Notes: generated by a model not told the origin, from the sequence alone. Shown: positions 19,959 through 30,600, counted from the stretch's first letter. The stretch is 64,000 nucleotides of DNA from CAVPJC01 sp963705155 (GCA_963705155.1 CAVPJC010000022.1:62001-126000), one strand, 5' to 3'. Translations and numbers: made by a program.

Positions 19959-21173
19959 ATGGAACAATCTATAGAGACGCTTGTGATCGGCGGCGGGCAG
20001 GCAGGCTTATCTGCCAGCTATTACCTCAATCAACACAACCGCGAGCACGTGGTGTTGGAGCTGTCAGGTTATCCTGGCAGCGCCTGGCGGGATGACCGCT
20101 GGGATTCGTTTACTCTGGTGACGCCCAATTGGACCGTACGCCTGCCGGGTGCAGAATACTCGGGCGATGACCCGGATGGGTTCCTGCCGCGCCGCGAAAT
20201 TATTGCCCTTTTTGAGAGATATGCAGCCGGCAACCGTTTGCCGCTGCAGTACGGTGTCCGGGTCACATCGGTGGATCCTTTGGAGCGGGGTTATCGAGTC
20301 ACAACCAGCACGGACATCTGGAAAGCGAAGAACGTTATTATCGCGACCGGGATGTATCAGCAGCCCAAAAAGCCTGCCTGGCATGCCGGGCTTCCAGGCG
20401 ATATCCACCAGGCGGCTGCCGGCAAATACCGCAACCCCGCAGCGCTGCCGGCTGGAGCGGTGCTGGTAGTGGGTTCGGGCCAATCGGGCTGCCAGATCGC
20501 CGAGGAGCTGTACCAGTCGGGGCGGGTGGTTTATCTGAGTGTGGGCAGCGTCGGCCGCGCTCCGCGCCGCTATCGCGGCAAAGATATCTTCGAGTGGTTG
20601 TACAAATCTGGTTTTGTTGAGCGGACAGCCGATAAGCTGCCCTCTCCCCGGGCGCGCTTTGCCGGAAACCCCCAGTTAACTGGGAAGGACGGCGGTCACA
20701 GCCTGAACCTGCACCAGTTCTACCGGGATGGCGTTACCCTGCTCGGGCGGGTGGCGGGCGCTGAGAATGGGAGACTGCATCTGGCCTCCGACCTGAAAGA
20801 AAACCTGGCGAAAGTTGACCAGTTCGAGAAGAATATTATCAAGATGGTGGATGATTACATCCAGAAAAACGGCATTGACGCACCGGAAGATCAGGTGGCG
20901 GCTCTAACAGATGGCTACCAGGCCCCCGAGATTGCATCGCTGGACTTGAAGCAGACCGGGATCAGCACCGTGATCTGGGCGATGGGGTACGACTTTGATT
21001 TCAGCCTTGTTAAGCTGCCTGTTTTTGATGAGTTTGGATTTCCCGTGACTGTGCGGGGCGCAACCCATTATCCGGGGTTGTTCTTCCTGGGCCTGCCCTG
21101 GCTGACGACACAAAAATCAGGGCTGCTGATGGGGGTTGGAGAAGACGCGGCGTTTATTGCGGAGCGGCTGTAA
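19959..21173 (+). CDS. FAD/NAD(P)-binding oxidoreductase, flavin monooxygenase-like (CzcO type)
   Basis: 404 residues, complete and unbroken. The FAD-binding dinucleotide fold is at the N-terminus (VIGGGQAGLSASYYL, residues 10-24) and the NAD(P)-binding fold begins near residue 170 (VVGSGQSGCQIAEEL). The order and length match the flavin-containing monooxygenase / CzcO family, which oxygenates or oxidises small molecules with NADPH. A late motif (WAMGYDFDF) matches the conserved ATG-type region. The start ATG follows the preceding stop by 20 bases, so it belongs to the cytochrome/membrane-protein operon. Substrate unknown. Confidence 0.82.
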   Translation: MEQSIETLVIGGGQAGLSASYYLNQHNREHVVLELSGYPGSAWRDDRWDSFTLVTPNWTVRLPGAEYSGDDPDGFLPRREIIALFERYAAGNRLPLQYGVRVTSVDPLERGYRVTTSTDIWKAKNVIIATGMYQQPKKPAWHAGLPGDIHQAAAGKYRNPAALPAGAVLVVGSGQSGCQIAEELYQSGRVVYLSVGSVGRAPRRYRGKDIFEWLYKSGFVERTADKLPSPRARFAGNPQLTGKDGGHSLNLHQFYRDGVTLLGRVAGAENGRLHLASDLKENLAKVDQFEKNIIKMVDDYIQKNGIDAPEDQVAALTDGYQAPEIASLDLKQTGISTVIWAMGYDFDFSLVKLPVFDEFGFPVTVRGATHYPGLFFLGLPWLTTQKSGLLMGVGEDAAFIAERL

Positions 21174-21242
21174 CAGGCGTTTCCATACGCTCAACCAGAG
21201 TTGTCGCAGAGCAATGCTGATAAGTTGCATCCGGCGAACAGG

Positions 21243-21248
21243 TATAAT
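21243..21248 (+). promoter_or_regulatory. -10 element for a leaderless transcript
   Basis: TATAAT ends only 6 bases before GTG 21,255, so transcription would start at or next to the start codon and the mRNA would have no leader. No Shine-Dalgarno sequence is present. Confidence 0.55.
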
Positions 21249-21254
21249 TATCCT

Positions 21255-22832
21255 GTGAAAAAGCCTGGTGTAAAGAGTTCATGGCGGCATCTTTTTCGGG
21301 CGGCGCTGGCTGTAGCGGTCCTGATGGCAGCAGGCTGTAATTATCCCGGCCTGTCGGTTGGGCCATCTGCGCCGCTGCCTGCCGAGGCGCTGCGCCAGAC
21401 GATGGTGGCTGGGCGCACGACGCCCAGCCTGGAGCCTGCCCCGGTGGGTGCAACGGCTACACTGGCCTGGCCTACAACTGCCGCAACGGAGTACACAGCA
21501 CCACCGGCCCTGCCTTCAGCTACCAGCCTGCCCGTCCCTCCCGAGGGGACTATTGCATACGCCCTCCAACCCGGCGACACGCTCAGCGGACTGGCAGGGC
21601 GTTTCGAGGTCAGCCCGGAGCAGGTGCTGCTCCCACCCGGGGCGCCATCCCAAGGTTATCTGCAAGCCGGTGCGCTGGCGTACATCCCTTTTACGTTGAG
21701 CACGACCACCCCGCTGGAGGCGCTCCTGCCGGACAGCGAGCTGGTCTATTCTCCTACCAGCGCCGGTTTTGACCTTGCCGGGTATGTTCAAAACGCCGGC
21801 GGCGCCCTGAGCGCCTACAGCGAAACGGTTGGGGATCAAACGCTGAGCGGCGCGGCGGTCGTCCAGCGCGCCGCCAGCGAGCTTTCGGTCAACCCGCGCC
21901 TGCTGCTGGCGCTGATCGAGTTCCGCTCTCGCTGGGTTCTGGGGCAGCCCGGCGGCGCGGGAGACCCACAACACCCGATCGGTTTTTATGTTCCGGGCCG
22001 CTCCGGTCTAAACGAGGAGATCCGCATTGCCGCCACACAGCTCAACCAGGCTTATTACGGCTGGCGGCTGGGCAGTTTCAAGCTGATCGAGTACAGGCTG
22101 GGAAAAAAGGAGCGCCTGCATCCCGCGTTGAACGCCGGCAGCGCCGCCATCCAGCACCTGTTTGCCCTGCTCTACCAGGAAGCCGACTGGCAGGCAGCCG
22201 CGCAGGAATTTCTGGCTGTGTACCGCCAGATGTTTGGCGACCCCTGGGAACAGGCTGCCAGAGCCGGCCCCTTGCTGCCGGCGGACCTGGCTCAACCGGC
22301 CCTGGAATTGCCCTTCCGGCCGGGTGAGCGCTGGAGCCTGACCGCCGGGCCGCACCCCTCCTGGAATACCGGCACACCCCGCGGCGCGCTGGATTTATCG
22401 CCGGTCACTGGCGAGGCCATCTGCGCCGTCTCGCGCGCCTGGGTCACGGCATCCGCGGCAGGGGTGATCGCGCGCGCCGGGGATAACGCTGTGCTCCTTG
22501 ACCTGGACGGCGACGGCCTGGAGCAGACCGGCTGGGTGGTGTTTTATTTTCACATTGCCGAAGAGGAGATGATCGCGGCGGGTACCCCGGTGGCGGTTGA
22601 TACGCCTCTGGGACACCCCTCCTGCCAGGGCGGGCGCGCCACCGGCAAGCATGTGCATGTGGCGCGCAAGTATAACGGCGAATGGATGCTCGCCGATGGG
22701 CCGGTGCCATTCGTGCTTGGCGGCTGGCAGGCGCATGCCGACCCGCGCAACTACTACGGCACCATGACGCGCGGCGACCTGGTGGTTGGTTCCAACGTGA
22801 ATGGAGCGCGCACATCCGTCATTGTCCGGTGA
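21255..22832 (+). CDS. Lipoprotein with LysM domain and LytM/M23-like C-terminal domain
   Basis: About 525 residues. The signal peptide ends in a lipobox (LMAAGC, Cys at about residue 28), giving a lipid-anchored envelope protein. A Thr/Pro-rich linker leads to a LysM domain (IAYALQPGDTLSGLAGRF, about residues 100-145) that should bind peptidoglycan, then a helical domain and a C-terminal M23-like region (about 370-510) with HPSWN...GALDLS and GKHVHVARKY. The His-x-His of LytM peptidases is present; the first His/Asp pair is spaced unusually, so activity is uncertain. I place the start at GTG 21,255 because a TATAAT stands 6 bases before it; an upstream in-frame start at 21,201 would lie across that promoter and disturb the signal peptide. 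Confidence 0.75.
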   Translation: MKKPGVKSSWRHLFRAALAVAVLMAAGCNYPGLSVGPSAPLPAEALRQTMVAGRTTPSLEPAPVGATATLAWPTTAATEYTAPPALPSATSLPVPPEGTIAYALQPGDTLSGLAGRFEVSPEQVLLPPGAPSQGYLQAGALAYIPFTLSTTTPLEALLPDSELVYSPTSAGFDLAGYVQNAGGALSAYSETVGDQTLSGAAVVQRAASELSVNPRLLLALIEFRSRWVLGQPGGAGDPQHPIGFYVPGRSGLNEEIRIAATQLNQAYYGWRLGSFKLIEYRLGKKERLHPALNAGSAAIQHLFALLYQEADWQAAAQEFLAVYRQMFGDPWEQAARAGPLLPADLAQPALELPFRPGERWSLTAGPHPSWNTGTPRGALDLSPVTGEAICAVSRAWVTASAAGVIARAGDNAVLLDLDGDGLEQTGWVVFYFHIAEEEMIAAGTPVAVDTPLGHPSCQGGRATGKHVHVARKYNGEWMLADGPVPFVLGGWQAHADPRNYYGTMTRGDLVVGSNVNGARTSVIVR

Positions 22833-22865
22833 CCGGGTGCGGAGGCGGCAATTTCGGACAATTAT

Positions 22866-22873
22866 GCTAAAAT
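22866..22873 (+). promoter_or_regulatory. Extended -10 for a leaderless transcript
   Basis: TGCTAAAAT (22,865-22,873) resembles TGnTATAAT and ends 6 bases before ATG 22,880. No Shine-Dalgarno sequence is seen, so the mRNA is probably leaderless. Confidence 0.5.
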
Positions 22874-22879
22874 TAAACT

Positions 22880-24980
22880 ATGCAAAGCCTGAATAAACAC
22901 CGAACCGCCGCCCGCCTGAGCTTGGTGGGCCTGGCATTCATCCTGGCTCTGTCTTCCGTGCTGCCGGCGCTGGCTGGCGTCCGCATACGCCTGGCTTCTG
23001 AAAACCCCGTCACCGTTACCCCGAGCCCGGTCTATAAAGTGCACATGCCGGTGGTTCCGGGAAGCGGTATTCCAACGCTGGAGTTATTGCATGTCTGGGC
23101 CACGACGCCGCAGAACATCGTCCAGGCGGCCTTCCCGCTCAGTTCATCTCTGGCGTACCATGCCAACGGACGCAACAACCGTCCCACCCCTTTGCAGGCC
23201 GATCTGCTCTGGCGCCAGAGCAGCGACTGCGGTTTCACAACAGTCTTCACCGATACGATCAGCCTGCCACCCGGTGAGTGGGTGCACGATCTGCCGGCAG
23301 TTGCCCCGGATTGCAGCGGGGTGATCACTGCCACCGTGCAGGTCAGCTACGGCAGCCAGGTGGTGGCGCAATCCACCCAAATCGTCGCAAATTCGTCCAG
23401 CAGCATTGTCATCGACAACCACCATGGTTTCGACCGCTGCAATTATCCCAGCGTGCAGGAAATGCAAACCTGGTGGAACAGCAGTCCCTACTGGGTATTC
23501 AACCTGTACATTGGCGGAAGCAGCTTTGCCTGCCGCAGCCGCCCGCTTGAGCCCGTCTGGGTGCACCAGGTAGCCAGGCAGGGCTGGAATTTCATCCTGA
23601 CCTGGGTTGGCCCGCAAGCCCCATGCTCAGGTTTTACCAATCGCATGAGCAGTAATGCCGATATCTCTTATTTACAGGGCATTGCCGAGGCAAACATGGC
23701 CGCGGATGCTGCCTTCAAGCCTGGGATTCTTTGGCGATATGGTGATCTACTACGACCTCGAGGGGTATTCTCGTGATGCAACCACATCCTGCAAAAATGC
23801 TGTGCACTCATTTTTGCGCGGCTGGGTGGAGCGCCTGCACGCTCGCGACATCCGGGCCGGCGGTTATGGCGGGTCGTGCAGCTCGTATGTGGAAGAGTGG
23901 GCGGATATTAACCCCGCTCCCGACGACGTGTGGCTGGCGCGCTGGTTGCTGCCACCCATCTACCGGCCAGATGCAACCGTCTGGGAAGCCAACGAAGACT
24001 GCGTATCCAACAGCCTGTGGTCCAATCACCAGCGTATCCGCCAGTACGCCGGCGGTCACACCGAAACCTGGGGCGGGGTCTCCCTGGTGATGGACAGCAA
24101 TGTGCTGGATGGGCACATCACCTCGCTGCTGGGCACGGCGGCTGCCTCCCAACTCGCGGCATCCAGCCAGGTGCTGCTGCAGGGTCCGGCGCTGCAAGAC
24201 ATCGGTCTGATCGATGCAAACCAGGGCTGGGCGCTGGCAAATGAGCGCCTGCTGTGGACAGAAGACGGCGGCGGGAGCTGGCAGGATATTTCTCCCAGGC
24301 TGCCCGGGGCCTATCACCTTCTGGATATCGCTTATCAGGCTGCCGGTGACGGCTGGCTGGCCGTACAGACCGTGGAACCGGGGCAAGGCGCGGGGATTAA
24401 GATTTTACGCTCCCACACAGGGGGCGGCTGGGAGGCGGTTTCCCGGCTGCCGCTGACCTCGATGGAGGCTGCATCCATCGAAGCGGCCTATTTTGACCTG
24501 CAGCCCGGTTCTGCTGCCTGGCTGGCCCTCAAGCTCCAATCGGGCAGCAGCTTCAGCCTGGGAAGGTTGTTCTTCACGCAAGACGGCGGCGGAACCTGGC
24601 AGGAACGCAGCCTGCCGCTGGGCGAGGCGGTGAAATTCACCGATGAGCTGCACGGCTGGACGGCCGGAGGCCCGGCTGAAAACGAGTTGTACACCACGCA
24701 AGATGGCGGGCGCACCTGGCTGGCGGTGAATGCCTCGCAAAGCCTGCTGGAAGAACGGCTGGCCCTGCCTGATGTGACATCTTTGCCCCGGGGCGCGCAG
24801 GTGCTGGATTTTGTAGACAATTTGACCGGCTGGGCTCTTGTTCAGGAGAACACCTGCCAGGGGGTTAAGAACCCGGCAAACGCCGCCCAGGCTGTACAAC
24901 AGCCCTTCCAATGTGTGCAACTGACCCGCCTGTTGGCTACACAGGATGGCGGTCACACCTGGACAGAGATCACCCCTTAG
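22880..24980 (+). CDS. Secreted DUF1906 (glycoside-hydrolase-like) protein fused to a YCF48/BNR-type propeller
   Basis: About 700 residues with a Sec signal peptide (residues 1-33). A beta-sandwich-like region is followed by a DUF1906/Rv2525c-like TIM-barrel domain (about 180-430): it opens with GFDRCNYPSVQEMQTWW and YIGG and contains the acidic strand IYYDLEGY, typical of GH25-like barrels. The C-terminal 270 residues carry repeats of the W-x-x-x-DGG-x-x-W type (TEDGGGSWQ, TQDGGGTWQ, TQDGGRTWL, TQDGGHTWT), which form a YCF48/BNR beta-propeller. One frame break near 23,730 joins the two halves; the overlap is clean. Likely a cell-wall or extracellular carbohydrate protein. The stop lies 3 bases from the convergent gene's stop. 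Confidence 0.75.
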
Positions 24981-24983
24981 GCT

Positions 24984-25560
24984 TTATCCCGATCTGGATC
25001 GGGCATACACCCCGGCGAACACCAGCCCGGCACCAAACAAAACGCCTGTCCAACCCACGAGCAGGGCGGCCTCCCCGGTCAGCGGGCGTGCCAGCGCCAG
25101 CACGCCGCAGCTCTGTCGAAACGACGTGGGCCAGGCGTGAAAGCTACCGGGCAGGGCGGCATCCTGACTGGATACGGCCTGGACCGTCAGCGCCAGTTGG
25201 CCGGTCCGGACCGGTGTGATCATCCATTCGATTTCAACGCTCTGGTTGCCAGCCACGGAGAGATCTAAAATTCTCTCCGCAGGATCGCTGCGGAAATCCT
25301 GCGTACCGAGGCGGATTGAGTAATCGAGGGTTTCCGGAAGGGGGTTTTTGAGTCTCCACCCGCAGCGGAGCGGCATCGCCGCCGCTCAAAAAGAGCGGGC
25401 ATTGGAAGCGCTCGAAGGTTGTAGTGGGTGAATCGGAGACTGCTGTTGAAAAAACACCGTTGAGACGGGCGCCGGCGAGGCGCCATGCAAGCGAAAGTAT
25501 TGTGATCAAGCCAACCGTCAATAAACCGGCGCCGGAGAGCAGCAATTTACGTGCAGCCAT
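24984..25560 (-). CDS. Two-helix membrane protein with an extracytoplasmic beta domain (frameshifted)
   Basis: About 192 residues. There is an N-terminal hydrophobic helix (LLLSGAGLLTVGLITILSLAW), an external domain of about 120 residues with alternating strands (DYSIRLGT, ILDLSVAGNQSVEIEWMI, QLALTVQAVS), and a C-terminal helix (ALLVGWTGVLFGAGLVFAGVY). One base change near 25,365 breaks the frame. No family recognised; the central domain looks immunoglobulin-like. It lies 48 bases after the sialidase-like gene on the same strand. Confidence 0.6.
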
Positions 25561-25608
25561 GTGTCATCCGATTGGCGGAATGCCAGGGTATCCGGCCCGG
25601 TAGACTCG

Positions 25609-26769
25609 TCAATGCGCCTCTGCCTGGTCGGCCAGAGCTTCCATGGCGCGCAGGTCGAGTTTCGCCATGACCACATGCGACGGTGAAAGCATCCCGACGA
25701 TCCAGGGGAAATCCCGGTCGGTGCGGCTGGTGTAATAGGTGGCATAAGCCACATTGCCTTCCAGCACCAGGCCCACATAAGAGGTATCACCGGCGCTGGG
25801 CAGGTCGGTGAGATAAGCCAGGCCGCTCTCGCGCACTTCAAAGATGGCTGTGCGTTTGCGCGCCAGGCAGCTGCCCTGGGCGGTGAGCGGACCGCTTCTC
25901 CCCAGATCGGGCTGGTAGCGGCCGAGCGCATAGGTGCGCCCGTGGTAGGTGAACAGGTAGGGGCCATCCAGGCGCGTGACCGGAGACTGGAGCAGCTCAA
26001 CCCAGCTGGTGAAAGGCGGCTCAGATACGGCGATCAGGGTGGAGCCTTTGGGGTCGCCGAAGATGGCGTCGGTGGCTTCGCCGTATTCCAGCCGTCCGGT
26101 AGCAATCAGGCTGCCATCCGGGCGGAATTCGATTTCGGTTTCATCGTTGCGACCGCCCTCGTAAATCTGGGCGATGTTTTCCCAGTGGATGCCATCCGTG
26201 GAGCGCAGCAAGATGGACTTGCCGTGCTCCCACCAGTATGCCGAGTTGTAAAAAGTGACGCCATCCTGCGACTTGGGTCGCCAGAAGAGCCAGCCATCCA
26301 ACCCGGGGACAGTCTCGAAGGGTGTCCACTCCACGCCGTTCTCGGTGTAAGAATAGACGGAGATATACGGCTCGGCAATGAAGTTGGTGTTCTTGAGGGC
26401 ATACAGGAAAAGGCGTTCTCCGATAATCGCGAACTTGGGATCGCGAATATCTTCGCCGGGCGGGTTGAAGCTTGCCACTTCTTCCCAGAAATGACCCATA
26501 TCTGGTGAGCGCCGGACGTGCATGACCGATTCATCGTTGCCGAAGTGGAAAGGCGAAGACACGTAAGCTGTGTAGAGCTGTCCTTGCCATTGGATGAGAT
26601 CGGTATTGGAGTTATGGCTGCCATCAGCAGTCACGTACCAGGTTTCCAGCACCACCGTTGGTTCCACCCGGGCCCGGTTGGGGCGCAGATACCACCATGC
26701 GACCATGGCGAGCAGGGCAAACAGCAGCGCGGCAAGCAGTTGGGCGAGAGTCTTGAGAACGCGTTTCAT
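25609..26769 (-). CDS. Membrane-anchored sialidase/BNR-like beta-propeller protein
   Basis: 386 residues: an N-terminal anchor (residues 8-28, rich in Leu and Ala) followed by a five- or six-bladed propeller. Blades show the sialidase-like pattern S-x-D-G-x-x-W (RSTDGIHWEN, RRSPDMGHFWEE, YTENGVEWTP) and conserved Arg-Asp pairs (DIRDPKF). Catalytic Tyr/Glu of true sialidases could not be placed. It might hydrolyse or bind glycans outside the cell. The start lies 12 bases after the stop of the receiver/GGDEF gene, so these two genes are probably co-transcribed. Confidence 0.65.
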   Translation of the reverse strand: MKRVLKTLAQLLAALLFALLAMVAWWYLRPNRARVEPTVVLETWYVTADGSHNSNTDLIQWQGQLYTAYVSSPFHFGNDESVMHVRRSPDMGHFWEEVASFNPPGEDIRDPKFAIIGERLFLYALKNTNFIAEPYISVYSYTENGVEWTPFETVPGLDGWLFWRPKSQDGVTFYNSAYWWEHGKSILLRSTDGIHWENIAQIYEGGRNDETEIEFRPDGSLIATGRLEYGEATDAIFGDPKGSTLIAVSEPPFTSWVELLQSPVTRLDGPYLFTYHGRTYALGRYQPDLGRSGPLTAQGSCLARKRTAIFEVRESGLAYLTDLPSAGDTSYVGLVLEGNVAYATYYTSRTDRDFPWIVGMLSPSHVVMAKLDLRAMEALADQAEAH

Positions 26770-26781
26770 TAGAAATGTCGG

Positions 26782-27618
26782 TTATTGCAGGGCTTTTATG
26801 ATCTCCGCCGGTGTTTCGTACCCGGGCAGGCAGTCTGTGGCTTGAATTTCGAACGAAAACTCGTGCCAGACTTCATCAAGCTGATAAGGTCTGGAGAGAA
26901 CTTGATTGAGCCTGTCGATAATAATGGCGCTGTCTTCCGGTGAATTCATATCTTCGTTGAGAATGACGAAGGAGCCGTCTGAAAAGCGGGCAATCGTATC
27001 GGTGGGCCGCAAGTTGGAGCGCAGGCGCCGGGCCACCTCTTTTTGCAGGAAGACATCGTTATCAATCCCGGGTACTTCCAACATTGTGTCTGTGATCTGC
27101 AGCCGGACGATTAAAACCGAGAAATAGAATTCGCGGCGGCGTTTTCTGCGCTCGATTGCCAGCTCGAGGCGGGTCATGAAAAAATCCTGGTTGAACAGAT
27201 CGGTCACCGGATCGCGGAAAAGAGCGCGTTTGGGGCTGATCTGCATGGATAAAAGCCGCCGCGCCAGGGTGGTGAGCTGGTGCATATCGATGGGTTTAAG
27301 CAGGATCAAATCGGCGAGATAATCGACTGCCCGGGCATTTTCAGAGTAGGCGGTGACGACGATGACGCGAGTGCGCTCCAGGCGCGGGTTAGAGCGAATC
27401 TGATAAAGGATATCCTCGCCGCCGATCTCTCCACCCAGGCATAAATCCAGGATGACCAGGTCTGGAACGTGGGCCGAAAGCCGGGCCAGGGCTGCCCGGC
27501 TGGTGAGGGTCAGCTCGCATTCAAAACCGGCCAGGACCATAATGGTCTTGAAAAACTCGGCGGTGCTTTTATCGTCCTCGATGATCAGGACCTGGATCTT
27601 ATCCAAAATTCTCCCCAT
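26782..27618 (-). CDS. Receiver plus degenerate GGDEF-domain response regulator
   Basis: 278 residues. The N-terminal receiver domain (1-125) has the acidic pair in IIEDD, the phosphoacceptor Asp in VILDLCLGG and the Lys in LLKPID. The C-terminal GGDEF-like domain (about 135-278) keeps the fold (DPVTDLFNQDFFMTRLELA) but has SDGSF where the catalytic GGDEF should stand, so it is unlikely to make cyclic-di-GMP. It may bind GTP or act as a protein-protein module. A possible promoter (GGTATAAAT on the minus strand) lies about 30 bases upstream. Confidence 0.8.
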   Translation of the reverse strand: MGRILDKIQVLIIEDDKSTAEFFKTIMVLAGFECELTLTSRAALARLSAHVPDLVILDLCLGGEIGGEDILYQIRSNPRLERTRVIVVTAYSENARAVDYLADLILLKPIDMHQLTTLARRLLSMQISPKRALFRDPVTDLFNQDFFMTRLELAIERRKRRREFYFSVLIVRLQITDTMLEVPGIDNDVFLQKEVARRLRSNLRPTDTIARFSDGSFVILNEDMNSPEDSAIIIDRLNQVLSRPYQLDEVWHEFSFEIQATDCLPGYETPAEIIKALQ

Positions 27619-27710
27619 AAAATTGCCGCAGTAGTAGCGAGATTTATACCAATAACTTTATATTACTACGCAAGGATGGAATCTGATCTACCAGTTTTGC
27701 AAGCCAGGCG

Positions 27711-30505
27711 TCAGGCCTCCGCCTTATGTCCCATCATAATTCGGTCGCCGCCTTCAGACTTGGAATTGTAAGATGCGGCATCGCAAGCCAGCAAGACACG
27801 CTCGGCAGTCTGACCATGGTCGGGGTAGGCTGCCACGCCAATCGACAGGGTGATCGTTCCCAGCGGTTTGCCTTCGTACACCAGGTCCAACCGGCGGATG
27901 GCGGAGCGCAGATCTTCGGCGCGCCGCCAGACATCTGCCAGGGGAGCCTCGGGCAGCACCACCACGAATTCATCGCCGCCGTAACGGCAGGCCACATCCT
28001 CGCCGCGGAACAGGCGCAGCAGCTCGCGTCCCAGGCTCTTGAGAACCAGATCACCGGCATCGTGACCATGACGGTCGTTGATCGGCTTCATCCGGTCAAT
28101 ATCAAACATGACGATGCCCACGCTCGTGGAATGGCGGTTGGCGCGGCGGATTTCACGCTCCAGCGTTTCCTCCATGTAACGGCGATTGAACAGCCCGGTC
28201 AATGGGTCTCGGATCGCCTGGCTGCGCAGCTCATCGCGCAGCTTGAGGTTGTTGAGCGGCATGGCGATGTACTCGGCCAGTTTCACAGCCAGGCGCTGCG
28301 CCTCTTCGGAATACGCGGCTGTGGGAGCATCGGGGCCCTGGCGCAGGTGCAGAACACCTACCGCCAGACCCTGCGCAATCATCGGCACGCACATATATCC
28401 ACCGTGCAGCTCTTCTTTGATGTGTCCGCACAGCAACTCGGCAGCCGGGTCGGTGACCACATAGATTCGGCCGCGGCGCAGCGACCAACACTCATTGGCT
28501 GCCAATTCCTGCTCCGCCGCTCCGGGAGGCAGCGGACCCCAGGCAGCCACTTTTTCCGCAGGATCTTTGGGATCGTGGATGGTGTACAGCGCTCCTGATC
28601 CGGTTGGGAGGATGCGCTGGATGTAGCGTGTGATAATGGGGTAGGCCTCATCCGATGTCCGGCAGGCTTGCAGCAGGTCGCCCATCTCGGCAATCAAAAC
28701 GCCCTCACGGTTGCGCATTTCCAACAACTCGATCTGGCGCCGGGTTTTCTCCTGACGCTCACGATTTTCTTGTGACGCCCATCTGTGTTCCAGCAAGTTA
28801 ACAAACATCTCGGCGCTGACCTTAAGCAGGGAAAGCACATCTTGCGACCACTCCACTTCGTTCCGCAGGGCGGCAAAGGTCAGATAGCCGATCAGCGAAC
28901 GGTTGGAGATGAGTGGAATGGCAGTGAAGGATTGGATCTCGTGCGTGCCGAGAAAAACCACAGCTTCGTCAGCATCGGGTGGCAGACTGGCCAGGCGCGG
29001 GATGTGAACGGTTTCCATCTGGTTGAGTTTGCCCAGGCACCATTGGAAGGCCGGGTCAGCGTAGATCTCGGCGCCAGCAGCCGCGGCGCCGTTTTCATTG
29101 GTGTAAAAGGCGGCTGGCCGGCAGCTGCAGGTCCCGGGTGGGGAAAGAGCACCAGGTGACAGCGCTCCACCTGGGTAAAGCGAGAAAAAGTCTGCAAGGA
29201 TCTGATGATGGCTTCATCAACCTTTTCGAGATCCAGGTTGATGAAATGCGAGGCGATGACTGCAAGGACATGTTCCAGGCGCACGCGGTATTGTAACTTC
29301 GAGAGCGCTTCCTGGCGTGCATCCAGCTCGTGCTGGCTGCCGGCGAGACGCTCGCTGCTGGACAGGCGCGAGCTTGCCAGCTGAGCAAACAGGCTTAAGA
29401 GCCGGTGGTGCTCATCATGAAAGGTCTGTCCGGGCTGGTCGTGGAAGAGGGTGAGCACCCAGGCCGTCTGGCCGCGGCTTTTGAGCGGCAGCCCCAGGGC
29501 GGCGATCAGACCAGACTTGCGCGCCCAGGCGCCGGCCTCGGGCCAGTTCTGATAATCATCCACCTGAATCGCCTGCCCGCTCTGCCAGGCTTTCCAGACG
29601 ATATCTTCACCGGCTTTGAGCTGCAAAACGCCTGCCAGGCGGCTTAGCTTGCCGGTGCCAGATTTAAGGATAAGGGTGGAAAGCTCCGGCAGCACCTGCC
29701 ACAGACCGGCATGTGCTGCGCCGGTGATCTTTCCTGCCCAGGCCAGGATGCCTTCTCCGGCCTCTGCAGGGTCGATCACCTCTCCCAACGCAATTTCGGC
29801 TTCCAATAACACGCCCAGGCCCCGTTTCCACTCTGCCAGGGCAGCTTCAGCCTGCTTTTCGGCAGTAATTTCTTCACCCGAGACGAGCAAACCGGTGACT
29901 GTATTGCTGCCATCCAGCAGCGGCGTGCGTGTGAGACGGAACCAACATGGACCGGCAACACCGTGCAGCTCTTCTTCGGCGGCGCTTGAGCGGGCTAACT
30001 CGATGGCGCGTTCCTCATCTGCGTGAAATGCGCCGGCCTGAGAGCGGGGAAAGAAATTGAAATCGGTTTGACCTGCCAGATCAGCCTGTTTCTTCCCCAG
30101 AAAACGGGCGAACGCCAGATTGGCAGCAATGTAAACTCCCTGGCGGTCTTTGAGCACCGCAATGTGCCCATCCTGGTCGAAACTGGAGCGATATCTCTCC
30201 AGCTCCAGACGGGCCTTCCAATCACTTTCCAGGCGACTACCGGTAAGGTATGTCGCCAGGCAGGCCATCACCCCGGCTGCCAGAGCCAGTAATGCGGGCC
30301 ACAGGTCGATCAGCGCCGGAGGCTGCTGCATCAGGCGGCTGATCTGCACCCCAGACGCGGCTGCCAGGAAAAACCAGGCGCCCCCCAGGGCCGCCCACGG
30401 CCAAAATTTCCCCAGGGTCTGGAACAGGCGCAGCGCAAGAATGCCTGCGCCCAGAAATAATACGCCAGCGATGATATATGTGATGATATCCAATGAGAAT
30501 TCCAT
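27711..30505 (-). CDS. Membrane diguanylate cyclase with PAS and GAF sensor domains (frameshifted)
   Basis: About 930 residues. The N-terminus has three or so membrane helices (5-100), then PAS (about 105-225), GAF domains (about 235-400, 420-590 and 600-750) and a C-terminal GGDEF domain with the intact active-site loop RYGGDEF (near 27,980) and upstream DIDRMKPINDRHGH. It should make cyclic-di-GMP. The break near 29,090 interrupts the second GAF; both halves overlap cleanly. No RxxD inhibitory site is obvious before GGDEF. The start at ATG 30,503-30,505 is preceded by AAGGA. It is followed on the same strand by the degenerate GGDEF regulator, and a pair of producer and non-catalytic partner is possible. 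Confidence 0.82.
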
Positions 30506-30533
30506 GTCTTCCTTGAAGACAGGTGCGCTGCTT

Positions 30534-30600
30534 TATGGATAATACAACTTCTCGCGCCCCACCGATATCATTCTAGCAAAGAATCACTCGTTTATCCATA
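30534..30600. promoter_or_regulatory. Widely spaced 9-bp inverted repeat upstream of the diguanylate cyclase
   Basis: TATGGATAA (30,534-30,542) and TTATCCATA (30,592-30,600) are exact inverted copies 49 bases apart, just upstream of the cyclase start. Such spacing would suit DNA looping or two dimer half-sites; chance is possible. Confidence 0.3.

Noticed and set aside
24989..25004. Hairpin CCCGATC/GATCGGG as a terminator between convergent genes
   Set aside because: It lies within the coding end of the minus-strand gene, has only 7 bp and lacks a T run.
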